A DNA stretch of 64,000 bases from Vampirovibrionales bacterium (GTDB taxonomy: Bacteria > Cyanobacteriota > Vampirovibrionia > Vampirovibrionales > Vampirovibrionaceae). The stretch spans positions 1,736,001-1,800,000 of the forward strand of contig JADJRF010000005.1 of assembly GCA_016712355.1 (NCBI GenBank), in the 5' to 3' direction. Of the stretch, positions 43,941 through 52,399 are shown piece by piece. The notes below the pieces were generated by a model. That model was given only the letters and a program-made list of their open reading frames with translations, did not search any database and was not told where the DNA came from. A program made the position numbers and the translations under genes. How positions within the stretch are numbered: position 1 is the first letter of the stretch; each line of letters begins with the position of its first letter.

Positions 43941-45740
43941 TTGACCATGACCGATCGCGCACGCTCTTTTTCACGAGGATTCTCGTTTCGGGGCCTATCT
44001 GCCGCTGTTTTGGCTCTTGCGTCGCTGGGCGTCGTTGCTCAGAATCCGGCTCAGGCGCTGGAAACGCGCATGAATCCGTGGGGGTATCACCCGATGGCCC
44101 CAAAACGCCTGGTTCTCGAAGGCGTCGCGCCTCAATCCAAGCTGAAATTCTCGCTTTATGACCCCAATCGCCCCGGAATAACCCCGTTGACGCGCGGGCG
44201 GGTCGTGTATCGTTTTAACAACATTGAGAAATCCCCGGATAATTCGCTTCAGGGGCCTGCCGCTGAGCGTTGGGCGCTGGATTTCTCCGATTTTCGTCAG
44301 TCGGGCGACTTACAGCTTAAAATTGAGGGACTTGGCAAAGACGCGCCGCCTCTGACGCTGCTGCTGCGCGTGTCTGAGTTCGTCTACTGGGACGCCATGG
44401 TCCCTGTGATCCGCGCCTTCTATCTGCAACGCAGCGGCGTGGAACTTGACGATGAAGTAACCGGGCTGGCTCACGGCTTGTCTCATGCTGAAGACGCCCT
44501 TGTGGAGAGTCCGGAAACCCATGCCCGCTATCAAAAAGACGTTACCGGCGGCTGGTATGACGGCTCCGATTACAACAAGTACGTCACGCCGACCGGCCTT
44601 GCGATTGGCCGTCTGCTGTCGCTGTACGACAGCTCGCCGTCTATTTTTAACACCCTGAAGCTCTCGTACCCCTTGACGGAAGAGGGTTTGGGCGATCTGC
44701 CGGACTTCTTGCACGAGATGCGCTGGGGGCTGGATTGGATAATGGCCATGCAGCGCAAGGATGGCGCGTTTTTCCGCAAGGTCGCCGGGCGCGAAAAAGT
44801 GAGCAAGGGCCCGCCGGATGACGACACGCAGGAGCGTTTCGCCTTTGGCGCCACGTCTCAGGATACTGCCGTCGGCGCGGCGACGCTGGCGATGGCGTCT
44901 CGGGCTTATCGGCGCAAGGAAATGGGCTACGCCATCAAGTGCCTGCTCGCCGCAGAAGAAGGCTGGCGTTATCTCGCCGCCCACGGTATGACGCTGGAGG
45001 TATCGCCCGACGACGCGACCGGTTCGCGCGAGTATCTTAATCCGGACGGCGACGGCGTTTATCGCTTCTGGGCCGCGACGGAACTGGCGCTGGCGACTGG
45101 CAAGCCCGTCTATCGTCAATATCTGCTGGCGCATTATCGCCAAATCCCCGTGGCGTCTTTCTCATGGCGCAACCCGGCGATGCTCGCCATTACCGACTAT
45201 CTGGCCCGTAACCCGCAGGATGATCCTATCAGCGCGTGGTTTCGTCCTCGTGTGATTCAGGCGGCGGATGCCCTGCTGAGCGAATCGCGGCGCGCCCGGG
45301 CGAATAACCCGCTGGCGACCAGTGTGACGCGTTTTGAAGATGGCGCCAGCGCGCAACTTTCTGAGCAGGCTGCGACTCTTCTGGCTGCCTATCGCTTGAC
45401 GCGCGACCCGGCGTATTTAACGGCCGCTGTGGGCAATGTCGACTTCCTGCTGGGGCTTAACCCGCTAAGCCAGACGTTTGTGAGCGGTCTGGGCGCGCGG
45501 GCGGTTCAGCATCCGTGCCATCCGTGGATGAAGACCGCTAAAGCCACGATGCCCGGTCTGGTCGTCGCCGGGCCGAATGCCGCCGATCGAGACGGTAAAA
45601 CGCCTGCCGACAGCGGCGCGCTGAGCTACCGCGACGACGTGGACGCCTGTGATAGTAATGCGCCAAGCTTGTTGTATAACGCCAGTTTCGCCTATATTCT
45701 GGGCGCGCTGAATCTGGAGTTCGCGCCGGCTGCGAAATAA
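43941..45740 (+). CDS. Exported glycoside hydrolase family 9-like protein with degenerate catalytic motifs
   Basis: A 599-aa protein with an N-terminal signal peptide (hydrophobic about 20-35, PAQALE cleavage region), an N-terminal Ig-like CelD_N-type domain, then an (alpha/alpha)6-like region. GGWYDGSDYNKY (about 196-207) matches the GH9 nucleophile-water motif with both Asp present. The usual PxHxR signature reads PCHPW (about 530-534) and the NEVxxxYNA motif with the acid Glu reads NAPSLLYNA (about 574-582), so the catalytic acid appears replaced by Ala. This may be a binding protein or act on a different sugar. GH9 is assigned by the Asp motif and layout only. Confidence 0.75.
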   Translation: MTMTDRARSFSRGFSFRGLSAAVLALASLGVVAQNPAQALETRMNPWGYHPMAPKRLVLEGVAPQSKLKFSLYDPNRPGITPLTRGRVVYRFNNIEKSPDNSLQGPAAERWALDFSDFRQSGDLQLKIEGLGKDAPPLTLLLRVSEFVYWDAMVPVIRAFYLQRSGVELDDEVTGLAHGLSHAEDALVESPETHARYQKDVTGGWYDGSDYNKYVTPTGLAIGRLLSLYDSSPSIFNTLKLSYPLTEEGLGDLPDFLHEMRWGLDWIMAMQRKDGAFFRKVAGREKVSKGPPDDDTQERFAFGATSQDTAVGAATLAMASRAYRRKEMGYAIKCLLAAEEGWRYLAAHGMTLEVSPDDATGSREYLNPDGDGVYRFWAATELALATGKPVYRQYLLAHYRQIPVASFSWRNPAMLAITDYLARNPQDDPISAWFRPRVIQAADALLSESRRARANNPLATSVTRFEDGASAQLSEQAATLLAAYRLTRDPAYLTAAVGNVDFLLGLNPLSQTFVSGLGARAVQHPCHPWMKTAKATMPGLVVAGPNAADRDGKTPADSGALSYRDDVDACDSNAPSLLYNASFAYILGALNLEFAPAAK

Positions 45741-45752
45741 GCCGCTGCTGGA

Positions 45753-46733
45753 TTACTCAAACGCCATCAGCTCCTGAATGCCCAGATAAATGCGGATGGC
45801 ATCCGGCGCATAGAGTCGCTCCAGCGTATACGGAAACGGCGTATCGAATCCTGCCACGCGTTTAATGGGCGCTTTGAGAGAATCGACGGCGCGCTCAGCA
45901 ATCAATGCAGCGATCTCAGAGCCGTAGCCGCAGGTGCGGGGGGCTTCATAGACAATCAGCGCGCGGCCTGTCTTGCGGACCGAGGCGAGAATAGCGTCTT
46001 CATCGACGGGATAAAGCGTACGCAGGTCGATGATATCGGCCTGGACGCCGAGTTTTTCGAGCGCCTTGTCGGCGGCGGCCTCACAAGCGGGCACCATCGC
46101 GCCGTAGCAGAAAATCGACAGATCCGCGCCTGATCGCGCGTGACGGGCGGGCCCAATGGGCGTGACGCATTCGCCTTCCGGCGTTTCGCCTCGCACGGAG
46201 CGGTAGATTTTTTTGGGCTCCATAAAGATCACCGGATCATCGCCGCGAATCGCCGCTGCGAGGAGCCCTTTGGCATCGGCGGGGGTCGAGGGGATGACGA
46301 CTTTCAGGCCCGGCGTATGGCAGAAATAGGCTTCAGGGCTCTGCGAGTGATACAGCCCGCCGCGAATGCCGCCGCCGTAGGGCATGCGTACGACGACAGG
46401 GCACGGATACTCGCCCCCGGAGCGATAGCGGTATTTGGCCATTTCCGACACGATTTGGTCGAAGGCGGGGTAAACGAAGTCGGCGAACTGGATTTCCGGC
46501 ACGGGTTTCAGTCCATAGAGGGCCATCCCGATGGCCGCGCCGACGATGCCGGTTTCGCTGAGCGGGGCGCTGAAGACGCGCTCTTCGCCGAATTGTCGTT
46601 GAAGGTCGGCGGTGGCGCGAAACACCCCTTCATTCTCGCCGACGTCTTCGCCGAAGACGACCACGCGGTCATCGCGCCGCATTTCGGTTTGCAGCGCGTC
46701 ATTGATGGCTTGCAGCATGGTGAGAGTCGCCAT
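45753..46733 (-). CDS. bkdB: Branched-chain 2-oxoacid dehydrogenase E1 component, beta subunit
   Basis: Part of the thiamine-pyrophosphate-dependent E1 that decarboxylates 2-oxoacids from Val, Leu and Ile (or pyruvate). The 326-aa protein has LSETGIVGAAIGMALYGLKPV (about 58-78) and the beta-subunit block GLYHSQSPEAYFCHTPGL (about 125-142), followed by VIFMEPKKIYR, which leans to the Bkd rather than the PDH form. The ATG lies at 46733. The alpha subunit gene is upstream on the same strand, separated by 646 bp that hold the 171-bp tandem repeat. No E2 or E3 gene is seen. Confidence 0.85.
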   Translation of the reverse strand: MATLTMLQAINDALQTEMRRDDRVVVFGEDVGENEGVFRATADLQRQFGEERVFSAPLSETGIVGAAIGMALYGLKPVPEIQFADFVYPAFDQIVSEMAKYRYRSGGEYPCPVVVRMPYGGGIRGGLYHSQSPEAYFCHTPGLKVVIPSTPADAKGLLAAAIRGDDPVIFMEPKKIYRSVRGETPEGECVTPIGPARHARSGADLSIFCYGAMVPACEAAADKALEKLGVQADIIDLRTLYPVDEDAILASVRKTGRALIVYEAPRTCGYGSEIAALIAERAVDSLKAPIKRVAGFDTPFPYTLERLYAPDAIRIYLGIQELMAFE

Positions 46734-46896
46734 AGGGGAAGATCCTTTTACACTGTTGTTGACTGGGGCTCTGGAAAGAGAAAGCGGCGTTATTTTCAGG
46801 CTTTCAGGCTATTTTTCGCGCCTGTTCGCTTCTGCCCATTGGGAGTTGGAGGGCGCGCGCAGGAAGGAAAGCGCTTCTAAACGCCCCTTCGGCCCG

Positions 46897-47357
46897 CGAG
46901 CAAACCGGGAGTTTGAGGGCAGCGCCCTCAAGAATGAAAGAATAAATCCGGGTGGGGGTCCTCAGGGGGCGGGAACGGCCCTCTGAGCCCAGATCGTCTC
47001 TTAAAAGCGCCAAACGGCGTCGCGGTCCAAAGCAACCGCCCCGCCGATAGGCAGAAACTGTGCCCCACGAGCCAAGCGGGAGTTTGAGGGCAGCGCCCTC
47101 AAGAATGAAAGAATAAATCAGGGTGGGGGTCCTCAGGGGGCGGGAACGGCCCTCTGAGCCCAGATCGTCGCTTAAAAGCGCCAAACGGCGCTGCGGTCCA
47201 AAGCGACCGCTCCGCCGATAGGCAGAAACTGTACCCCACGAGCCAAGCGGGAGTTTGAGGGCAGCGCCCTCAAGAATGAAGGAATAAATCAGGGTGGGGG
47301 TCCTCAGGGGGCGGGAACGGCCCCCTGAGCCCAGATCGTCACTCAAATACGCCATCG
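46897..47357. repeat. 171-bp tandem repeat, about 2.7 copies, between the bkd E1 alpha and beta genes
   Basis: Equivalent points fall at 46911, 47082 and 47253, exactly 171 bp apart. Each unit has two hairpins: TTGAGGGC-AGC-GCCCTCAA (46913-46931 in the first unit) and CTCAGGGGGC...GCCCTCTGAG (46961-46987). In the third unit the second stem is perfect; in the others the changed base is a G-U wobble, so pairing is kept. Because 171 is a multiple of 3, a repetitive minus-strand frame stays open, but it lacks a good start and is probably not a gene. I found no further copy in the window. Confidence 0.9.
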
Positions 47358-47379
47358 GCGAAGATCCTCAGCCGCGCGA

Positions 47380-48498
47380 CTAAAGCGGAAACTCGCCTTC
47401 ACTGGCGCGATTCAACCCGCTCTCGCGGGCCAGAAACTCATCGCGCTGCAAGGCAAGAGCCGGCGGTAATTCGGCGTAAACGTCATCAAACATCGTCGCC
47501 CAGCCAGGCTCAGAAACTTTCTCGGCGGTGGCGCTGGCTGCGTTGACCGCAGTGCGGGCCTGCTCCCAGACCTCGGTTTCAGCGTCAGCGTCCCATAAAG
47601 CCAGATGCTCCAGATAGCGCCGCATCCGCCCGATGGGGTCTTTTGCAGCCCACTCAGCGGTTTCGCACTCGTCGCGATAACGCGAAGGGTCGTCAGACGA
47701 GGAATGCGGCCCGAGACGATAGGTGACCAGCTCGATAAGCGTCGGTCCCTCGCCGGAGCGCGCCCGTCCGAGCGCTTCGCGCGAAGCAAGCGCGACCGCC
47801 ACAGCGTCATTGCCATCCACTCGCAGGGCGGGCAGGCCGTAACCCTGGGCTTTGAGGTGAAGCGTCTCGGCGGCGCACTGCTTGGAGACGGGCAGCGAGA
47901 TGGCGTACTGGTTATTGACAATGAACACAACAACCGGCGCCTTGTAAACGCCCGCAAAGGTCAGCGCCGAATGGAAATCACTGGAAGAGGTGCCGCCATC
48001 GCCAATGAACGCGGCCACGGCCACGGGGTCTTTCTTGTATTTGGCAGCCATCGCGGCCCCCACAGCGTGAATCAACTGCGTGCCGATGACGCTGGAGGCG
48101 CTGACAAAGCGCGCGCTGCGATCCGTAAAGTGGGCGGGCATCTGGCGGCCCTTGGCGAGATCCTGCTCGTTGCCGAAGAGGTGGGCCATCATCCGCTCAA
48201 GAGGGACGTTTCGGCACAGGAGCATCCCATGCTGGCGGTAATAGGGGAAAATCCAGTCGTCGTCTTCGAGTGCGGCGCATACGCCTGCTGAGACTGCTTC
48301 TTCGCCGGTGGCGGAGACGCAGAAGCCAATGCGGCCGGAGCGTTGCAGGTTCCGCTGACGCTCGTCAAAGGCGCGAATCATCACCATATTGCGGTAGATG
48401 CGGCGCAAATCGTCGGGGGACAAGCCTTTTGGCGGACGCGCGCAACTTGTTCCCGCTTCGGGATCATCCTGCATAATTCTCAACAGCGAGTCCGACAT
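47380..48498 (-). CDS. bkdA: Branched-chain 2-oxoacid dehydrogenase E1 component, alpha subunit
   Basis: The thiamine-pyrophosphate-binding alpha subunit of the same E1. The 372-aa protein has FIGDGGTSSSDFHSALTFA followed by NNQYAIS, the GDG...NN thiamine motif, and RLGPHSSSDDPSRYR, the phosphorylation-loop equivalent. The ATG at 48498 has GAAGGA upstream; the frame extends 12 codons further without a site. lipA lies upstream on the same strand with a 63-bp gap, so lipA-bkdA-(repeat)-bkdB likely form one unit. Confidence 0.87.
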   Translation of the reverse strand: MSDSLLRIMQDDPEAGTSCARPPKGLSPDDLRRIYRNMVMIRAFDERQRNLQRSGRIGFCVSATGEEAVSAGVCAALEDDDWIFPYYRQHGMLLCRNVPLERMMAHLFGNEQDLAKGRQMPAHFTDRSARFVSASSVIGTQLIHAVGAAMAAKYKKDPVAVAAFIGDGGTSSSDFHSALTFAGVYKAPVVVFIVNNQYAISLPVSKQCAAETLHLKAQGYGLPALRVDGNDAVAVALASREALGRARSGEGPTLIELVTYRLGPHSSSDDPSRYRDECETAEWAAKDPIGRMRRYLEHLALWDADAETEVWEQARTAVNAASATAEKVSEPGWATMFDDVYAELPPALALQRDEFLARESGLNRASEGEFPL

Positions 48499-48561
48499 CG
48501 GCGGATTCCTTCGGGTCACAGACGAGACGACCATAGCGGGTTCCTTTCGGCGACTTTCAGA

Positions 48562-49494
48562 TTATACCCCGCTTCGTTCGCGAGGCGTATCCGAACGCAG
48601 CAGGCGGCGCATGAAATACTCGCCTGCGCGGTATGAACTGCGAACCAGCGGCCCGGCCGCGCAATAGAGGAACCCCTGATCATGTTCGGCAAATTCCTGC
48701 CAGGCTTTAAAGGCCTGCGGGGTCACGTACGCTTCCACGGGCAGGTGTTTGGGCGATGGCTGAAGATACTGGCCAAGGGTCAGTAAATCGACCTGATGAC
48801 GTCGCAAGTCGCTCATGGCCTCGCGGATCTCGTCATCTGTCTCGCCAAGGCCCAGCATGAGCGACGATTTTGTAAGAACAGAGGAGTCTAGCGCCTTGAT
48901 CTGCGCCAGACAGTCGAGCGTGCGCTGATAACCGGCCCGGCGATCCCGCACTCTTGCGGTGAGACGCGACACCGTTTCCAGATTCTGGCCCAGCACCTCG
49001 GGTTTTGCCGAGACGACGCGGGCCATTGCCTCGCGATTGCCCTGAAAATCCGGGATCAGGGCCTCGATAATCACGTCAGGATTCAGCTTGCGGGTTTCTT
49101 CGATACAGCGCGCGATATGGGCCGCGCCGCCATCGGGGAGATCGTCGCGATCCACCGACGTGATGACGACATATTGCCATCCGGCGTCGTGAACGGTTTG
49201 GGCGAGCTTGTGGGGTTCGTCTGGATCGATGCGGCCTTGCGGATCGCCGGTAGTGACGGCGCAAAACCGGCATCCGCGCGTGCAGATGTCCCCCAGCACC
49301 ATAAACGTGGCGGTGCCGCCGCTCCAGCACTCGCCCATATTGGGGCAGCGCGCTTCCTGGCAAACGGTTGCCAGCCGCAAGGTTTCAGCGCGTTCGCGCA
49401 GCCAGGCGGCTTGTGGGCCTTGAGGCGGGCGGATTTTCAGCCATGAGGGCTTGGGGCCTTTGGCGGCTTGAGATGGGTTCTGGGGCGCTGACAC
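48562..49494 (-). CDS. lipA: Lipoyl synthase LipA
   Basis: A radical SAM enzyme that inserts two sulfurs into octanoyl-lysine on lipoyl domains, needed by 2-oxoacid dehydrogenases. The auxiliary cluster motif CQEARCPNMGEC and the radical SAM motif CTRGCRFC are both present in order (about residues 45-75), followed by SVDRDDLPDGGA. The GTG at 49494 follows GGAGAGGGAG and gives 310 aa, the usual size. The C-terminal Ser ligand region lies in the RSSYRAGEYF segment. Its place ahead of bkdA fits a supply of lipoate to that complex. Confidence 0.93.
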   Translation of the reverse strand: MSAPQNPSQAAKGPKPSWLKIRPPQGPQAAWLRERAETLRLATVCQEARCPNMGECWSGGTATFMVLGDICTRGCRFCAVTTGDPQGRIDPDEPHKLAQTVHDAGWQYVVITSVDRDDLPDGGAAHIARCIEETRKLNPDVIIEALIPDFQGNREAMARVVSAKPEVLGQNLETVSRLTARVRDRRAGYQRTLDCLAQIKALDSSVLTKSSLMLGLGETDDEIREAMSDLRRHQVDLLTLGQYLQPSPKHLPVEAYVTPQAFKAWQEFAEHDQGFLYCAAGPLVRSSYRAGEYFMRRLLRSDTPRERSGV

Positions 49495-49748
49495 GAAGGG
49501 CTCCCTCTCCTGAGCGTAAGTGGGGGCGGGCGCGCGGCTATTATAGCCCAAACGCGCCGTCGCGCCCGCCGTTTACAATTGACGCCCATGGGTTTGCATG
49601 CGCGACCTGCCATGATAGCGTGCTTGTAGTAGATTCTTCCTCTCGCTGGAAACGGCCATGACCCGCGCCGCCTCGGGCCGTAAACGCCCTGATACTGATA
49701 CGAAGCCAGTTGATTGGATTTCAAGACCGCCTGATTTGAACACGCTAA

Positions 49749-50699
49749 ATGAAGCGCTTGATGCCCAGATTCACCCCAAAGCCTTTTTCTCGCGCTTTTG
49801 TCGCGTTTCTGTTGTCTGTGATAGCCATCACAGCAATGCCTTCGATGGGCAGGGGCCAGAGTGCGCCCTCTCCCAACTTGCTGGCGGCGGCTTTGCCCGC
49901 AGCTGATCGCGATGAACAGGACACGATCCGTGTCTACGCACAGGCATCGCTTGCTGTTGCCTCCATTACAGCTATGAATGAGGGCCAACCGGCCGTGGGC
50001 GCAGGCTCGGTGATTGATCCCAGCGGGATTGTCCTGACATCGCGCCATGTGGTGGGTTCTGCCACCGAGGCGCAGGTCTCGTTACAGGACGCTGCGGGGC
50101 GAACGCATACCTACGAAGGCGTAGTGCTAGGCTGCGTAGGCGAAAATCTCGATCTGGCGCTGATTAAAATCAGCGGGACGCAGCCGTTTGCCTCTCTCGC
50201 GCTCGGCGATTCCAGCCGGGTGCGCGTCGGGCAGAAGGTATTGGCGATTGGGAATCCCTATGGCTTTGAACGGACGCTGACGCTGGGCGTGGTGAGTCGT
50301 CTGGACGCTGAACGTAACCGCATTCAGACCGATGCGGCGCTGAATCCGGGCAATTCGGGCGGCCCGCTGATGGACCGCGCCGGGCGCTTGATTGGCGTCA
50401 ATCAGTCAATTTTTAACCCGGATGGGGCGCGAACGTATATCGGCATTGGCTTTGCGGCGCCGGTAAACGCCGCCAAAAGCTTTATTCGTCGCCTGGCCGC
50501 GCAACCGCCCGAGTCGCCTTCGCCGCGCGCCGCGCTCGCCCCCGGAGAAAGCCCGCTGGCGCGGTATCGCTTGCCCGATTCGCGCAATGGGGGCTTCGAA
50601 CAAATCTCCATGCTGCTGCGGCGGATGGAATCTGACTGGCAGGCGGACTCGCAGGCCGCCGAGTCGCAGGCCGTTGACGCGCGCGCCGTCGGCGAGTAG
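49749..50699 (+). CDS. Exported trypsin-like serine protease (HtrA/S1C-type, no PDZ)
   Basis: A 316-aa protein with an N-terminal hydrophobic segment (about 15-30) that looks like a signal peptide. The protease domain shows the triad: His in LTSRHVVG (about 99), Asp in NLDLALIKI (about 135) and Ser in NPGNSGGPL (about 202). It ends with a Pro/Ala-rich tail and has no PDZ domain, unlike DegP/DegS. The ATG at 49749 lacks a strong ribosome-binding site. The role is likely periplasmic proteolysis; the trigger is unknown. Confidence 0.85.
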   Translation: MKRLMPRFTPKPFSRAFVAFLLSVIAITAMPSMGRGQSAPSPNLLAAALPAADRDEQDTIRVYAQASLAVASITAMNEGQPAVGAGSVIDPSGIVLTSRHVVGSATEAQVSLQDAAGRTHTYEGVVLGCVGENLDLALIKISGTQPFASLALGDSSRVRVGQKVLAIGNPYGFERTLTLGVVSRLDAERNRIQTDAALNPGNSGGPLMDRAGRLIGVNQSIFNPDGARTYIGIGFAAPVNAAKSFIRRLAAQPPESPSPRAALAPGESPLARYRLPDSRNGGFEQISMLLRRMESDWQADSQAAESQAVDARAVGE

Positions 50700-50727
50700 C
50701 AAGGACGCCTGGACGCGTTCAGCACGC

Positions 50728-51336
50728 TCAGGCTTCTGTAATGCCCGCTTTCTTCAGATTAACGCCTGATTTTCGCAGCGCGTCGCGACCAGCCTCGCCG
50801 CCCTCGTTCCAGACGCGGGCAATCTGCTGATCGAACGCTTCGCGTCCGGTAAACAGGCCTTTTACGGCGTCCCACACAGTGCGGTTCTGGTCAACATGCA
50901 GGTTGCCGCGTGAGAATTCGACGTGAAGCGCCGGGTTGTGCGCTTCTGAGAAATTAGTCACTTTGAATCGCTTGCTGGCTTTCACCCATGTATTGGCGCC
51001 GATGAGCCCTTCTGCGAGGTCTTTGAAGAAGAACACGGGTACGCCGCCAAAGGCCATCAGCGAAATTGCCGTTTGGACCCAGCCGCGCGGGCGGGCGACG
51101 GCCATCTTGGTCGCTCGCCACAGGGCGCCTTTCACGTCACCGCGAAAGAAGGATCGGAATCGATCGCCAATCGCGCGGCGTGGAGCGTTATTGTCGGCTG
51201 CATGGTCGGTGAATCCCTTGAAGGGGCTGCTGGCATCTGGCGTACGCGTATTGCTGGCGTTGCCTGCGCCGTTGCCCGCCTCCGCCCCGAAATGCGCTTG
51301 GGCGACGCCGGTATTGAAATTCTGAATGCGAACCAT
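50728..51336 (-). CDS. Protein of unknown function, 202 aa
   Basis: No family recognised. The protein has an Asn/Gly-rich N-terminus, a single plausible hydrophobic segment (about 85-105, WVQTAISLMAFGGVPVFFF) and a basic, Gly/Lys-containing C-terminus. The ATG at 51336 follows GAGGAGAC, supporting translation. Two further small unknown genes lie upstream on the same strand (51379-51666 and 51803-52204). Confidence 0.6.
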   Translation of the reverse strand: MVRIQNFNTGVAQAHFGAEAGNGAGNASNTRTPDASSPFKGFTDHAADNNAPRRAIGDRFRSFFRGDVKGALWRATKMAVARPRGWVQTAISLMAFGGVPVFFFKDLAEGLIGANTWVKASKRFKVTNFSEAHNPALHVEFSRGNLHVDQNRTVWDAVKGLFTGREAFDQQIARVWNEGGEAGRDALRKSGVNLKKAGITEA

Positions 51337-51378
51337 TGTGAAACGTCTCCTCTCAGTGTCGAGTCCCCTGTAAGCCCC

Positions 51379-51666
51379 TTACGGGCGTGGATGATGCGCG
51401 TCGAAAAACTGCTGCGATAAGTACAGCGGGCGTAAATGGTCGCCCAGGCGCTTGAAAATCTGCATGGCCCGCGCGCCGCCTTGCGAATGCATCAGGTTGA
51501 TATTGGCGTGATCGCGGCCGTTCAAGATGAATCCGCCCTGCTTGGGCGCGGGAATGAGCCAGGCGATATCGCCGCTCTCGGATGCGGCGGCTATCGGCTC
51601 ATTGAGGTCGATGGGCTGCTGAAAAGCGCCGTGATGGTCATTATGGGCGTCAAAAATCGCGGACAT
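51379..51666 (-). CDS. Small protein of unknown function, 95 aa
   Basis: No family recognised. His/Asn-rich at the N-terminus (AHNDHH) with IAWLIPAPKQGGFILN in the middle. The ATG at 51666 follows GAGGGG. It sits between two other unknown small genes with the same orientation. The lack of homology cues makes this a moderate-confidence gene. Confidence 0.5.
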   Translation of the reverse strand: MSAIFDAHNDHHGAFQQPIDLNEPIAAASESGDIAWLIPAPKQGGFILNGRDHANINLMHSQGGARAMQIFKRLGDHLRPLYLSQQFFDAHHPRP

Positions 51667-51802
51667 ACGGGGATCCCCTCTACGTGTCGCCTGTCTGGCG
51701 CTTTCAGATGGTGGTTAAAAGAGGGTCAACCCCGGGGCGTGCTAGTTGGTAAGCATTTGTAAAGCAGAGCGGCCCTATCCTCTGACGGGCAACTCTCAAC
51801 CG

Positions 51803-52204
51803 TCAGACATGACGCCCGCTGGGGTCGTCGTCCGGCTCAACCTGCTCAGGATCGACGGGCAGGTTGCGATAGGTCACGATGGTGACGATGCTGTGCAGCG
51901 TCTGGGGCTGGCGATAGGTCTCTTCGAGAAAGCGCGCGATGGCTTCGGGCGTGCGCAGAGTGGTTTTCAGGCGCGCGCAGTCTTCGGCCGATAAATCGGC
52001 GATGGCGCAGGTTCTCAGCGGCCCGACGATGATCGCCCGGCGCAGGCGCGCGTGATGGCAGCGGATATCTACCTCTTCGTCGGCCTGCCAATACCCGCCG
52101 TCGTAGTAAAACGAGCCGGGCCGAAGGGCAAGACGCAAGGCCTCGCTGTCTTCCGCTAGAATTTCATCGCGAAAGGCCTGGGGCCAGTTGATTGCCTTTG
52201 CCAT
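51803..52204 (-). CDS. Protein of unknown function, 133 aa
   Basis: No named family seen. The sequence FYYDGGYWQADEEVDIRCHHARLRRA and an acidic C-terminus (DPEQVEPDDDP) suggest a soluble protein. The ATG at 52204 follows AGGAAAGAG. It is divergent from the GGDEF/HD-GYP gene, with which it shares a 195-bp gap. Confidence 0.6.
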   Translation of the reverse strand: MAKAINWPQAFRDEILAEDSEALRLALRPGSFYYDGGYWQADEEVDIRCHHARLRRAIIVGPLRTCAIADLSAEDCARLKTTLRTPEAIARFLEETYRQPQTLHSIVTIVTYRNLPVDPEQVEPDDDPSGRHV

Positions 52205-52305
52205 GGAGGGCGCTCTTTCCTGAGTGCTGTTGCTGCTGAGGCGCGCGCCCTTGAATCTCCTGCGGGGAATTTTTTCAGGGGAGGATGCGCTCCTTCACAC
52301 TTTGT

Positions 52306-52311
52306 TATAAA
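52306..52311 (+). promoter_or_regulatory. Possible -10 box for the GGDEF/HD-GYP gene
   Basis: TATAAA at 52306-52311 in an AT-rich stretch, about 90 bp upstream of the ATG at 52400. No -35 hexamer is convincing. Confidence 0.25.
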
Positions 52312-52399
52312 ATAACACAATCACTTTACGATCGTGTGGGCGCTCGTCCCCCGGTGAGATTCCCCGTGAAGACGAGCGACGCCCTTCGGCAGGATAGAG

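Noticed and set aside
46140..46880. Plus-strand frame of 246 codons inside bkdB
   Set aside because: Antisense shadow of the E1 beta gene; it also runs into the repeat.
46804..47355. Minus-strand frame of 183 codons with 57-residue repeats
   Set aside because: The repeat length is a multiple of three, so the frame stays open by chance; no ribosome-binding site, and the content follows the DNA repeat rather than protein conservation.
47605..48291. Plus-strand frame of 228 codons inside bkdA
   Set aside because: Antisense to a conserved E1 alpha subunit; no domain match.
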